64,000 nt of DNA. Origin: Lentzea xinjiangensis (GTDB taxonomy: Bacteria; Actinomycetota; Actinomycetes; Mycobacteriales; Pseudonocardiaceae). The notes under the pieces were generated by a model. The model did no database searches and had not been told where the DNA came from. It worked only from the letters and a program-made list of their open reading frames with translations. This document shows positions 36,671 to 46,484 of the stretch, one piece after another. The stretch is from contig NZ_FOFR01000001.1 in assembly GCF_900110955.1 (NCBI RefSeq), forward strand, positions 354,400 to 418,399, given 5' to 3'. Within the stretch, counting starts at the first letter, position 1. Each line of letters opens with the position of its first letter. Made by a program: the position numbers and the translations under genes.

Positions 36671-37705
36671 ATGCCCATCGCAACCCCTGAGGTCTACGCG
36701 GAGATGCTGGACCGGGCCAAGGCGAACGAGTTCGCCTACCCCGCGATCAACGTCACCTCGTCGGAGACTCTCAACGCGGCTCTGCGCGGCTTCGCCGAGG
36801 CCGAGAGCGACGGCATCATCCAGATCTCGACCGGCGGCGCCGAGTTCGCCTCCGGCACGAAGGTCAAGGACATGGTGACCGGCGCTGTGGCGCTCGCCGA
36901 GTTCGCGCACGTCGTTGCCGCGAAGTACCCGGTGAACATCGCGCTGCACACCGACCACTGCCCGAAGGACAAGCTCGACGGGTACGTGCGTCCGCTGATC
37001 GCCATCAGCCAGGAGCGGGTGGACAAGGGCGGCAACCCGCTCTTCCAGTCGCACATGTGGGACGGCTCCGCCGTGCCTCTGGACGAGAACCTCCAGATCG
37101 CGAGCGAGCTGCTCGACCTCTCCGCCAAGGCGAAGCTCGTCCTCGAGATCGAGGTCGGCGTCGTGGGCGGCGAGGAGGACGGCGTCGACAACGAGATCAA
37201 CGACAAGCTCTACACGACGCCCGAGGACTACCTGAAGACCGTCGAGGCGCTCGGCGCGGGCGAGAAGGGCCGCTACCTGCTGGCCGCGACCTTCGGCAAC
37301 GTGCACGGCGTCTACAAGCCGGGCAACGTCAAGCTGCGCCCGGAGATCCTCAAGCAGGGCCAGGACGTGGCGGCGGAGAAGCTCGGCCTGGCCGCCGGCT
37401 CGAAGCCGTTCGACCTCGTCTTCCACGGCGGCTCCGGCTCGCTGCTGGAGGAGATCCACGAGGCCGTGTCGTACGGCGTCATCAAGATGAACATCGACAC
37501 GGACACGCAGTACGCCTTCACCCGCCCGATCGCGGCGCACATGTTCTCGAACTACGACGGTGTGCTGAAGATCGACGGCGAGGTCGGCAACAAGAAGGCC
37601 TACGACCCGCGCAGCTACCTCAAGGCAGCCGAGCAGGCCATGGCCGCCCGCATCGCCTCGGCGTGCGAGCACCTCAAGTCGTCCGGCCGCATGATCGCGG
37701 GCTGA
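36671..37705 (+). CDS. fbaA: Class II fructose-bisphosphate aldolase
   Basis: 344 residues from the ATG at 36671, with GAGGAGG upstream. The zinc enzyme interconverts fructose-1,6-bisphosphate with DHAP and glyceraldehyde-3-P in glycolysis and gluconeogenesis. Landmarks are AYPAINVTSSETLNAALRGF, NIALHTDHCPKDKLDGYV (catalytic Asp and zinc His), LEIEVGVVGGEEDGVDNEIN, TFGNVHGVYKPGNVKLRPEI (zinc His) and LVFHGGSGS, then IKMNIDTDTQYAFTRPI. It is a typical type IIA actinobacterial enzyme. Confidence 0.98.
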   Translation: MPIATPEVYAEMLDRAKANEFAYPAINVTSSETLNAALRGFAEAESDGIIQISTGGAEFASGTKVKDMVTGAVALAEFAHVVAAKYPVNIALHTDHCPKDKLDGYVRPLIAISQERVDKGGNPLFQSHMWDGSAVPLDENLQIASELLDLSAKAKLVLEIEVGVVGGEEDGVDNEINDKLYTTPEDYLKTVEALGAGEKGRYLLAATFGNVHGVYKPGNVKLRPEILKQGQDVAAEKLGLAAGSKPFDLVFHGGSGSLLEEIHEAVSYGVIKMNIDTDTQYAFTRPIAAHMFSNYDGVLKIDGEVGNKKAYDPRSYLKAAEQAMAARIASACEHLKSSGRMIAG

Positions 37706-37717
37706 CACCGCTCGTGA

Positions 37718-37748
37718 GGAGGGCCCCGGCACCGCGCCGGGGCCCTCC
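37718..37748. terminator. Bidirectional terminator after fbaA
   Basis: A 13-bp perfect stem (37718-37730 with 37736-37748) with a 5-base loop ACCGC. It begins 12 bases after the fbaA stop and ends 5 bases before the convergent NmrA-like gene. Confidence 0.88.
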
Positions 37749-37753
37749 CGCGT

Positions 37754-38587
37754 TCAGCGGAACGCCTCCACGTTGCGCGCGGCCCAGTCGGCGAACGAGC
37801 GCGGGGCCCGTCCGAGGACCGCCTGGACGTCCGGACTCACGCGCAGCTCGTCCGGCGTCGGCGAACTGAGGATGTCCAGGGTGTCGTCGGCGAGCGCGCC
37901 GGGCATCAGCTGTTCCATGCCGGCCTTGGCCTCGGCACGGGTGAGCTCGTGGAACCGCACCGGTTCGCCCAGCGCCGCCGCGATGACCGCGGTCTGCTCG
38001 CGCGGCGTGATCACCTCCGGGCCCGTCAGTTCGAGCACGGCGCCGTCGTGCCGGTCGTCCGTGAGGCAGGCGGCCGCGACCTCCGCGATGTCGGCGGGAT
38101 CCAGGATCGGCACCCCGGTGTCGCCGAACGGTGCGGCGACCACCCGGTTCGCCCGGACGGACTCGGCCCACCACAGGGCGTTGGACGCGAAACCGCCCGG
38201 CCGCAGGATCGCCCAGTCCGCCCCGGACTCCCGCACCACGTCCTCCAGCGCGCTCATCGCGATTCGCGTGGCGCCGAACGGCCTGGTCCTCACCCCGAGC
38301 GTGGACAGCAGCACGACGCGCCGCACCCCTTCCGCGACCGCCCTCCTGACGACGTCCGCCGGATCGGCCCCGACGGCGTGCAGGTCGCCGGACAGCAGCA
38401 GGAACAGCGCCTTCGCACCCGCCAGCGGGAGGGTCTCGGGACGGGCGAGGTCCGCCACCTGGTGCCGCACCCCGTCCGGCACCTCGGCGGCGTGCCGCGA
38501 CACCGCCGTCACCTGCTCGCCGGCCTCGGCCAGCGCTCTCGTCAGCGGTCGGCCGATGTTCCCGGTGGCCCCGGTCACCACGATCAT
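37754..38587 (-). CDS. NmrA-like NAD(P)-binding protein
   Basis: 277 residues from the ATG at 38587, with AAGGAG upstream. MIVVTGATGNIGRPLTRALA is the GxxGxxG nucleotide motif. ADLARPETLPLAG, RRVVLLSTLGVRTRP, WAILRPGGFASNALWW and ELTGPEVITPREQTAVIAAA match quinone oxidoreductase 2-like/NmrA proteins. The frame continues upstream to 38764 but that part covers the promoter. The divergent HxlR gene is its likely regulator, a frequent pairing. Confidence 0.92.
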   Translation of the reverse strand: MIVVTGATGNIGRPLTRALAEAGEQVTAVSRHAAEVPDGVRHQVADLARPETLPLAGAKALFLLLSGDLHAVGADPADVVRRAVAEGVRRVVLLSTLGVRTRPFGATRIAMSALEDVVRESGADWAILRPGGFASNALWWAESVRANRVVAAPFGDTGVPILDPADIAEVAAACLTDDRHDGAVLELTGPEVITPREQTAVIAAALGEPVRFHELTRAEAKAGMEQLMPGALADDTLDILSSPTPDELRVSPDVQAVLGRAPRSFADWAARNVEAFR

Positions 38588-38629
38588 GAACAGCTCCTTC
38601 GTCGATGTGGGCACGACGCTAGGAACAGG

Positions 38630-38664
38630 GCTTACATCCCGTAAGGACGTACCTCTGGGTAAGC
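38630..38664. promoter_or_regulatory. HxlR-type operator candidates in the divergent promoter
   Basis: CTTAC-ATCCC-GTAAG (38631-38645) is a perfect inverted repeat. A further GTAAGC at 38659-38664 is complementary to GCTTAC at 38630-38635. The cluster lies between the NmrA-like and HxlR starts, where an HxlR dimer would control both promoters. Confidence 0.65.
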
Positions 38665-38671
38665 TCCGGAC

Positions 38672-39043
38672 ATGGTGGTCGGAACTCAGTTCACGCGGTC
38701 CGGGCCGACCGGGCGCTATGAGGTGTTTCACACCGACTGCCCGGCGCGCGAGATGGTCGACCACGTCACCAGCCGCTGGGGCATCTGGGTGCTGATCTCC
38801 CTGCAGACGAACGACCTCAGGTTCTTCGAGCTGCGCGAGAGCATCCGCGGCATCAGCGAGAAGATGCTCTCCCAGACCCTGCGCGGCCTGGTCGCGGACG
38901 GCCTGGTCTGGCGGAAGGTGGAGCCGACGACCCCGCCCCAGGTCACCTACGGGTTGACCGAGTTCGGGCGGGACGTCGGCGAGCCCCTCGCCGACCTGTT
39001 CGGCCGGATCACCAGCCGGCTGTCAGCCCAGCTCGAGCCGTGA
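38672..39043 (+). CDS. HxlR-family transcriptional regulator
   Basis: 123 residues. The winged helix is clear: MVDHVTSRWGIWVLISLQTN, RFFELRESIRGISEKMLSQT, LRGLVADGLVWRKVEPTTPP, then VTYGLTEFGRDVGEPLADLF. The conserved Cys near the N-terminus (HTDCPAREM) is the redox or electrophile-sensing position of many HxlR proteins. The start is at 38672. It is divergent from an NmrA-like oxidoreductase gene. The last 21 bases overlap the convergent membrane protein gene. Confidence 0.94.
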   Translation: MVVGTQFTRSGPTGRYEVFHTDCPAREMVDHVTSRWGIWVLISLQTNDLRFFELRESIRGISEKMLSQTLRGLVADGLVWRKVEPTTPPQVTYGLTEFGRDVGEPLADLFGRITSRLSAQLEP

Positions 39044-40138
39044 CGCGACCACCCGCGCCCGCGGCCGGTGGAGCACCAGGTCCCCGGCCGTCCACAGCAC
39101 CGCCAGCAGCACGGCCGTGACCGCCGCCGACGAGAACGAGATCGGCGGTCCCCACAGGTGCTCCTGCTGGAACCAGATGCCGGCGTAGCCGACGGTCGTG
39201 ACGGCCGCCGAGCCCAGCACGGCCGCGGCCGGCGTGGGCACCTTCACCGCGTGCGCCGCGTCGATCGCGAGCCCGACGAGGACCAGGAACAGCGGCACGG
39301 CGGACTTCGGGAAGTCGATGCCCGCGAGCACCGGCCAGATCAGGCACCGGTAGGCGACGTACCCACCCGCGACGACCGTGGCCGCCCAGGGCCGGTCGAG
39401 CGTGCGCCGGGCGATCACCAGCACGATCGCGGCCGCGACGAGACCCCACACCGGGTAGACCCAGTCCGCGATGGGCAGCGCGAAGTTCACGACCGCCTCG
39501 CGCCCGACGGGGACGCCGAGCTGGTCGGCGGCGAACTGCAGCAGGATCGGCTCAGCCTCGGGCCGGCCGTCGTCGTAGGCCTGCAACGCGCGCACGCCGT
39601 ACTCCTGGTGCTGGTTGGGGAACCAGACGTTCTCCAGGAAGAAGAACCACAGCGCGACGAGCCCGAACGTCCGTGCGTTGCCTTCGGGGAAGAACTTCAT
39701 CCACCCGCGGATCGCCCCGGCCAGCATGACCGCCGTGCCGAGGTAGAGCAGCGCGTGCGAGCCGGACCAGCTCGTGATGTCGAGCCCGTTGACGCGGTGG
39801 TTGATCACGTCGATCGGCAGCGCGACCAGGAAGATCCCGCAGCCGGCCTGCATCAGCCGCAGCGTCGTCCGGTCGGCGCCGTACCCGGTGAACGTGTGGA
39901 ACAGCGTCAGCCCGACGACGATCACCGTGCCGACCGTGTTGATCAGGTGCGGCGGTGCCAGGTCGTCGCGCAGCCACTTGAAGTGCCACGAGACGTCCCA
40001 GGACGACCCGATCAGCTTGAGCAGCAGACCGGCGAGCCACAGCCCGTAGAGCTGCCTCGTGAGCGCCGCCGGTGTCTCCCGTCCGGGCGCGCCCCGCTCC
40101 CAGTACCGCTCCCGGAACTCCCGAACCCCCTGGATCAT
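39023..40138 (-). CDS. Multi-pass membrane protein of unknown function, 371 aa
   Basis: The protein starts MIQGVREFRERYWERGAPGR and then shows about nine hydrophobic segments (LYGLWLAGLLLKLIGSSWDV, NTVGTVIVVGLTLFHTFTGY, GIFLVALPIDVINHRVNGLD, and more). Conserved-looking polar residues sit within helices: His in WDVSWHFKW and NHRVNG, Asp in LPIDVI, and FFFLENVWFPNQHQEYG. This arrangement hints at a membrane enzyme or sensor rather than a transporter, but I do not recognise the family. Start ATG at 40138. Confidence 0.8.
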   Translation of the reverse strand: MIQGVREFRERYWERGAPGRETPAALTRQLYGLWLAGLLLKLIGSSWDVSWHFKWLRDDLAPPHLINTVGTVIVVGLTLFHTFTGYGADRTTLRLMQAGCGIFLVALPIDVINHRVNGLDITSWSGSHALLYLGTAVMLAGAIRGWMKFFPEGNARTFGLVALWFFFLENVWFPNQHQEYGVRALQAYDDGRPEAEPILLQFAADQLGVPVGREAVVNFALPIADWVYPVWGLVAAAIVLVIARRTLDRPWAATVVAGGYVAYRCLIWPVLAGIDFPKSAVPLFLVLVGLAIDAAHAVKVPTPAAAVLGSAAVTTVGYAGIWFQQEHLWGPPISFSSAAVTAVLLAVLWTAGDLVLHRPRARVVASRLELG

Positions 40139-40273
40139 CCGAACATCATGAGGTCACCTCCGTTGCCCGGAGAGCCGGAACGCCCCTGGTTTTACCCTGA
40201 TGTTTCCACTTCGTGTGCACGGCCGGGTGAACGTCGTTGCTCTGATCGGCCCAGCGCGGCATCATGCACGGCC

Positions 40274-40360
40274 ATGGCCAAGAGGATTGTCGCCGGAGTG
40301 CTCGTCACCGCGTTGCTGCTGGCCGTTGTGGCCGCGGTCATGCGGGTGTTCGTCTCGTAG
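40274..40360 (+). CDS. Candidate 28-residue single-span microprotein
   Basis: A short frame from the ATG at 40274 encodes a basic start (MAKR) and one hydrophobic helix (IVAGVLVTALLLAVVAAVMR) before a TAG stop. It lies 28 bases before the DUF3151 gene on the same strand. No clear ribosome site precedes it. The amino-acid pattern is what a membrane microprotein would look like, but a chance frame cannot be excluded. Confidence 0.35.
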   Translation: MAKRIVAGVLVTALLLAVVAAVMRVFVS

Positions 40361-40388
40361 AGGTCGTTCGTGCGGCACGATGGGCCGC

Positions 40389-40799
40389 ATGCGTGACAAC
40401 CTCCTCGGGCCGGAGCCGACCCGTCTTCCCGAGCGCCCTGAGGCGCAGTCTGCCGCGGACGGCGGCACGGACCCCGGCAAGATCGTCCGGGCCTACCCCG
40501 ACTTCTCCGAGGCCTGGGCGCTGCTGGCCGAGCGTGCGCTGCACGCCGGTGACCCCGTGGCCGCCTACGCCTACGCCCGCACCGGCTACCACCGCGGCCT
40601 CGACCAGCTCCGCCGGTCCGGCTGGAAGGGCTTCGGGCCCGTGCCGTGGGACCACCGGCCCAACCAGGGCTTCCTGCGCGCTCTGGCCGCGCTCGCCCGC
40701 GCCGCTCGCGAGATCGGCGAGGACGAGGAGTGGGAGAGGTGCTCGAAGTTCCTGGCCGACTCCGACCCGAAGGCGCCCGCCGCTCTCGGTCTGGCCTGA
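40389..40799 (+). CDS. DUF3151-family protein
   Basis: 136 residues from the ATG at 40389; an ATG at 40380 would add three residues. DUF3151 hallmarks are DNLLGPEPTRLPERPEA near the N-terminus, DFSEAWALLAERALHAGDPV, AAYAYARTGYHRGLDQLRRS, GWKGFGPVPWDHRPNQGFLR and RALAALARAAREIGEDEEWE. The TPR-like repeats suggest a helical protein. Conserved next to fba and purA in many actinobacteria (established gene-order observation), but without known function. Confidence 0.94.
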   Translation: MRDNLLGPEPTRLPERPEAQSAADGGTDPGKIVRAYPDFSEAWALLAERALHAGDPVAAYAYARTGYHRGLDQLRRSGWKGFGPVPWDHRPNQGFLRALAALARAAREIGEDEEWERCSKFLADSDPKAPAALGLA

Positions 40800-40805
40800 T
40801 CCGGC

Positions 40806-41966
40806 GTGGGTGCCGTCCGGGACGCCGTGGGGCGTGGGCTGACGCGGTGGCGCGGAGCGGCGCTGCCGATCGTCCAATGTGCCCTGTCCGCGGGTCTCGC
40901 CTGGCTCGTCGCGACCGTCGTGATCGGACACCCGCACCCGTTCTTCGCGCCGATCGCCGCGGTCGTCTGCCTCGGGGTCTCCCTGGGGCAACGGCTGCGG
41001 CGCGTCGGTGAGCTCGTCGTCGGCGTGTCGGTCGGCGTCGGCGTCGGTGACGCGTTGATCAGCTTGATCGGCAGCGGTCCCTGGCAGATCGCGCTCGTCG
41101 TCGCGCTGGCGATGTCGGCGGCGGTGCTGCTCGACGGCGGGAGCGTCATCGCCCTGCAGGCGGGGAGCAGTGCCGTTCTCGTGGCCACGCTGCTGCCGCC
41201 CAGCGCCGGCGGCGGGTTCGACCGGATGATCGACGCGTTGACCGGTGGGCTCGTCGGGCTCGCGGTGGCGGCGCTCATCCCGGCGAACCCGGTGACGGTG
41301 GCCCAGCGGCAGCTCAAGGTGCTCACGAACACGCTCAGCGGCGCGTTGCGCAACCTCGCCGACGCGCTGACCGAACAGGACTCGGTCAAGGCGGCCGGGG
41401 TGCTGGCCGAGCTGCGCACCAGCCAGACCACGATCGACGACTACAAGTCCGCCCTGCAGACCGGGCGGGAGATCGCGCGGATCGCGCCGATCCGCTGGCG
41501 GGCCAAGGACGAGCTGCGGCGGTACCAGACCGCGGCCGGGCCGGTGGACTACGCGATCCGCAACACGCGGGTGCTGGCCAGGCGGACGATGGCCGCGCTG
41601 AAGGCCGAGGAGCGGATCCCGGACGGGGTGCCGCGGGTCCTGCGGGACTACGCGGACGCCGTCGACTGCCTGAAGGGCGAGCTGGAGAAGGGCAAGGAGC
41701 CCAGGCAGACGCGGGAGGCCGTGCGGGACGCCGCGCGGGTGCTCACCGCGCGGCGCCTGGGCGGGGACGGGTTCTCGTCCAAGGTCGTGCTGGCGCAGAT
41801 CCGGAGCGTGGCGGTGGACCTGTTGCAGGCCACCGGGCTCAACCGGGCGGAGGCGGTGGAGGCGTTGCCGCCCCTCAGCCCTCCGGCCGGTTCAGCAGGC
41901 CCAGCAGCAGGGAGTGGACCTGCTCGTGATCGCGAGGATCGGCCAGGGCGCACGAGCCGTTCGTGA
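40806..41966 (+). CDS. FUSC-family membrane protein, aromatic-acid exporter-like
   Basis: 386 residues from a GTG at 40806. About six hydrophobic segments fill residues 15-160 (VQCALSAGLAWLVATVVIGH, PHPFFAPIAAVVCLGVSLGQ, ELVVGVSVGVGVGDALISLI, MIDALTGGLVGLAVAALIPA). These match the FUSC/ArAE N-terminal membrane half. The rest is a long cytoplasmic helical domain. Substrates of related pumps are aromatic acids. The last 92 bases overlap a convergent gene, so the C-terminal Pro/Gly-rich tail (PPLSPPAGSAGPAAGSGPAR) may be an accident of a missing earlier stop. Confidence 0.88.
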   Translation: MGAVRDAVGRGLTRWRGAALPIVQCALSAGLAWLVATVVIGHPHPFFAPIAAVVCLGVSLGQRLRRVGELVVGVSVGVGVGDALISLIGSGPWQIALVVALAMSAAVLLDGGSVIALQAGSSAVLVATLLPPSAGGGFDRMIDALTGGLVGLAVAALIPANPVTVAQRQLKVLTNTLSGALRNLADALTEQDSVKAAGVLAELRTSQTTIDDYKSALQTGREIARIAPIRWRAKDELRRYQTAAGPVDYAIRNTRVLARRTMAALKAEERIPDGVPRVLRDYADAVDCLKGELEKGKEPRQTREAVRDAARVLTARRLGGDGFSSKVVLAQIRSVAVDLLQATGLNRAEAVEALPPLSPPAGSAGPAAGSGPARDREDRPGRTSRS

Positions 41967-42126
41967 CGGCGTACCACTCCTCCGCGCCCTCGTAGCGGAC
42001 CAGTGCGCGCAGCTCGCCGTCCTCGGACAGCTCGGTGCACAGCTCGAGGTCTCCCGTGACGACGCCGACCTCGTCGGTCATCACGCCGCCGGGGCCCGCC
42101 ACGAAGAGCGAGGAGAGTGACGCCAT
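41875..42126 (-). CDS. Small acidic protein coupled to the HNH nuclease, candidate immunity factor
   Basis: 83 residues. The ATG at 42126 shares a base with the nuclease stop (TGATG), so it is translationally coupled to the gene at 42126-42755. The product is acidic, without signal peptide, and shows MTDEVGVVTGDLELCTELSE, DGELRALVRYEGAEEWYAVT and HEQVHSLLLGLLNRPEG. The composition and small size fit a cytoplasmic immunity protein for a secreted nuclease, but I recognise no family. An unrelated accessory role is equally possible. Confidence 0.72.
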   Translation of the reverse strand: MASLSSLFVAGPGGVMTDEVGVVTGDLELCTELSEDGELRALVRYEGAEEWYAVTNGSCALADPRDHEQVHSLLLGLLNRPEG

Positions 42127-42755
42127 CAGCACCTTCCGAGCATGCCCGCCAGTTCGGTCTTCTCCGCCGAGTTCACGCTGAGGTTCCAGCGGTACTTGGT
42201 GTGTACCCACATCTTCGCGTAGGTGCACCAGTACGACGTCAGCGGCGGCTTCCAGGTCGCCGGGGTCTGGTCGCCCTTGGCCTGGTTGACGTTGTCGGTC
42301 ACCGCGATGAGCTGCGGGCCGGACATGTCGTTCGCGAACGACTGGCGCTGGGCGGTGCTCCAGGACGCCGCTCCCGACCTCCAGGCGGCCGCCAGCGGCA
42401 CGATGTGGTCGATGTCCACGTCGGAGGCCGCGGACCACGTCGCACCGTCGTAGGGCGAGAACCAGCGGCCCGACGTGGCGGCGCAGCTCGAGTCCGTCAC
42501 GACGCCGGTGCCGTCGCGCTTCAGCACGGCCTCCCGCGTGTTGCAGGTACCCGACTGGGTGATCCAGTGGGGGAACTTGTCGCGTGAATAGCCCGTCATC
42601 GAGCCGTCCGCGCGCACGGTGAGGCCGGCCAGCTCCGTCTTGGCGGTGGCGGCCGTGGGGATGTTCGGCGGTGTCGCGAGCGCAGGGGTGGCGAGACCAA
42701 GGGTGAGAGCCGCGGTGGCGACCGCGGCACCGATGATCCGGTTGATTTTCGACAT
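42126..42755 (-). CDS. Secreted HNH endonuclease, DUF1524/GmrSD C-terminal type
   Basis: 209 residues. A Sec signal peptide (RIIGAAVATAALTLGLATPA, cleavage near ALA) precedes a domain with TRADGSMTGYSRDKFPHW in modified form (VRADGSMTGYSRDKFPHWIT), CNTREAVLKRDGTGV, DVDIDHIVPLAAAW with the catalytic His (about residue 114), and VNQAKGDQTPATWKPP followed by YWCTYAKMWV. These are DUF1524 hallmarks, a metal-dependent nuclease fold. Secreted members may scavenge DNA or attack competitors. A small gene is coupled immediately downstream. Confidence 0.93.
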   Translation of the reverse strand: MSKINRIIGAAVATAALTLGLATPALATPPNIPTAATAKTELAGLTVRADGSMTGYSRDKFPHWITQSGTCNTREAVLKRDGTGVVTDSSCAATSGRWFSPYDGATWSAASDVDIDHIVPLAAAWRSGAASWSTAQRQSFANDMSGPQLIAVTDNVNQAKGDQTPATWKPPLTSYWCTYAKMWVHTKYRWNLSVNSAEKTELAGMLGRC

Positions 42756-42824
42756 CGTCCCGGCCTTCCTCGGTGGAAGTGATCGGGACCACCCTTGGTC
42801 ACGTTATGGAATTAGGCAACACCT

Positions 42825-42839
42825 TTGAGTGACACTCAA
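42825..42839. promoter_or_regulatory. Perfect 15-bp palindrome upstream of the HNH nuclease gene
   Basis: TTGAGTG-A-CACTCAA. It lies 70-85 bases before the nuclease start and 20 bases after the stop of the preceding gene on that strand. It could be an operator. Its half-sites resemble HAIR arms but the spacing is 3, not 7, between TTGAGT and ACTCAA. Confidence 0.5.
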
Positions 42840-42858
42840 GCGAACGACAAGTGCACGC

Positions 42859-44867
<2,009 letters not shown>

Positions 44868-44919
44868 CACCGACTATCTCGAAGTACGACGCTTTTTCAC
44901 GATTTGGGCGTCGTTGACG

Positions 44920-44959
44920 AAGGGCCACGGCTCGCCTGTAATTCAGCGCCGTGGCCCTT
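44920..44959 (+). terminator. purA terminator hairpin
   Basis: A 12-bp perfect stem (44920-44931 with 44948-44959) around a 16-base loop, followed by a T-rich stretch (CTTTCTCTTG), starts 53 bases after the purA stop. It contains the first possible GTG start of ssuC (44951) in its right arm. Confidence 0.82.
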
Positions 44960-45717
44960 TCTCTTGCTCGAAAACCTGCGATACCGGTGCGGTGGATCAG
45001 CCCGGTGGCGCTGGTTCTGCTGTGGCAAACAGCCAGCTCAACAGGTGTGCTGTCGCCGGAGAAACTGGCTTCTCCGCTGACCGTCGCACAGTCCGCCGCC
45101 GAGCTCGTCGCGGACGGCCAATTGGTGGACGCATTTCTTGTTTCGCTGGGCCGCGTTTTCTTCGGATTTCTCGTCGGCGGCGTGGCCGGGGTCGCTCTCG
45201 GGCTGGTCTCCGGTCTTTCCCGCTGGGGCGAGACACTGCTCGACCCCCGGTGCAGATGTTGCGGACGCTCCCGCACCTCGGCCTGATCCCGCTGTTCATC
45301 CTGTGGTTCGGCATCGGCGAGGAACCCAAGCTCGCGCTGGTCGCGGCCGGTGTGGCGTTCCCCCTCTACCTCAACCTGCACGCCGGCATCCGGCAGACCG
45401 ACCCCGGCCTGGTCGAGGCGGCCCGCGCGCTGGGCTACAGCCGGTTCGAACGCGTCGTGCACGTCGTGCTGCCGTCCGCCGTGCCGCAAACCCTGGTGGG
45501 GCTGCGGATCGCGCTCGGCACCGCGTGGCTGTCGCTCATCGTCGGCGAGCAGGTCAACGCCGACTCCGGCCTCGGCTTCCTGATCAACAACGCCCGTGAG
45601 TTCCTCCGCACCGACGTCGTGGTCGTCGGCCTCGTGGTCTACGCGCTGCTCGGCCTCACGACGGACGCCCTGGTGCGCCTGCTCGAAAGGAGAGTGCTGC
45701 GATGGCGAGCCCGGTGA
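44951..45717 (+). pseudogene. ssuC: Sulfonate ABC transporter permease, frameshifted
   Basis: The product is split over two frames. The first reads from GTG 44951 (or GTG 44987) through SPVALVLLWQTASSTGVLSP to SRWGETLLDP. The second continues QMLRTLPHLGLIPLFILWFG, AGIRQTDPGLVEAARALGYS and SRFERVVHVVLPSAVPQTLV to the stop at 45717. Joining them gives an ordinary BPD-type permease with the EAA motif EAARALGYS-x13-LPSAVPQ. The break is at the run of five C (45244-45248), where one more C restores the frame. This may be a real inactivating deletion or a sequencing error in a homopolymer. Confidence 0.85.
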
Positions 45718-46484
45718 ACGTGCGCGGACTGAGCAAGGCCTTCGGCGCGCGAACGGTCCTGCGGGACGTCGACCTGGAGATCGCCCCCGGCGAGTTCGTG
45801 GCCCTGCTCGGCCGCAGCGGCTGCGGCAAGTCGACGCTGCTGCGCGTCCTCGCGGGCCTCGACCGGGAGATCACCGGCGAGGCACGGGTCTCCGGCACGG
45901 TGTCGATCGCGTTCCAGCAGCCGCGGTTGCTGCCGTGGCGCAAGGTCTGGCGCAACATCTCGCTCGGCCTGCACCGGCCGGACGGCCGTGAGGTCGCGCT
46001 CAAGGCGCTCGACGAGGTGCGGCTGCCGGACCACGCCGACGCGTGGCCGCTGACGCTCTCCGGCGGTGAGGCGCAACGGGTCTCGCTCGCACGGGCGCTG
46101 GTCCGCGAGCCGGACGTGCTGCTGCTCGACGAACCGTTCGGCGCGCTGGACGCGTTGACCAGGCTCGCCATGCACCACCTGGTGGAAGACCTGTGGGCCC
46201 GCCACCGGCCCGCCGTGCTGCTCGTGACCCACGACGTCGACGAGGCGTTGCTGCTGGCCGACCGGGTCCTTGTGCTCGACGAGGGCCGGATCGTCGCCAC
46301 GCACCACGTCGGCCTGCCCCGCCCGCGCCGCCGGGCCTCAGTTGTGGAGCAACGCACCCGCGTGCTCGCCGACCTGGGAGTGGACGTTGACACTGCTGCC
46401 CAGCCGAAGGTTCCTCACCCTGCTCGCCGCGATCGTGTTCACCACCGGCTGCTCGGCCACCGCGCAGCACACCCCTCCCGGTGA
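45702..46484 (+). CDS. ssuB: Sulfonate ABC transporter ATP-binding protein
   Basis: 260 residues from ATG 45702, overlapping ssuC. Walker A is LLGRSGCGKSTLLRVLAG (about 36-44), the Q loop follows in VSIAFQQPRLLPWRKVW, the ABC signature is LTLSGGEAQRVSLARAL, Walker B is PDVLLLDEPFGALDALT, and the switch His is in VLLVTHDVDEALLLADRV. It powers alkanesulfonate uptake with SsuC and SsuA. The last 32 residues read through the first 98 bases of ssuA and do not look like a natural SsuB tail. Confidence 0.92.
   Translation: MASPVNVRGLSKAFGARTVLRDVDLEIAPGEFVALLGRSGCGKSTLLRVLAGLDREITGEARVSGTVSIAFQQPRLLPWRKVWRNISLGLHRPDGREVALKALDEVRLPDHADAWPLTLSGGEAQRVSLARALVREPDVLLLDEPFGALDALTRLAMHHLVEDLWARHRPAVLLVTHDVDEALLLADRVLVLDEGRIVATHHVGLPRPRRRASVVEQRTRVLADLGVDVDTAAQPKVPHPARRDRVHHRLLGHRAAHPSR

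Noticed and set aside
36243..36878. Plus-strand reading frame of 211 codons upstream of fbaA
   Set aside because: It overlaps fbaA by more than 200 bases in another frame and matches no family; it is only mentioned as a coding-like tract.
42825..42839. A third HAIR-type HspR site before the HNH nuclease gene
   Set aside because: The spacing between TTGAGT and ACTCAA is 3 bases, not the 7 found in the three true HAIR elements.
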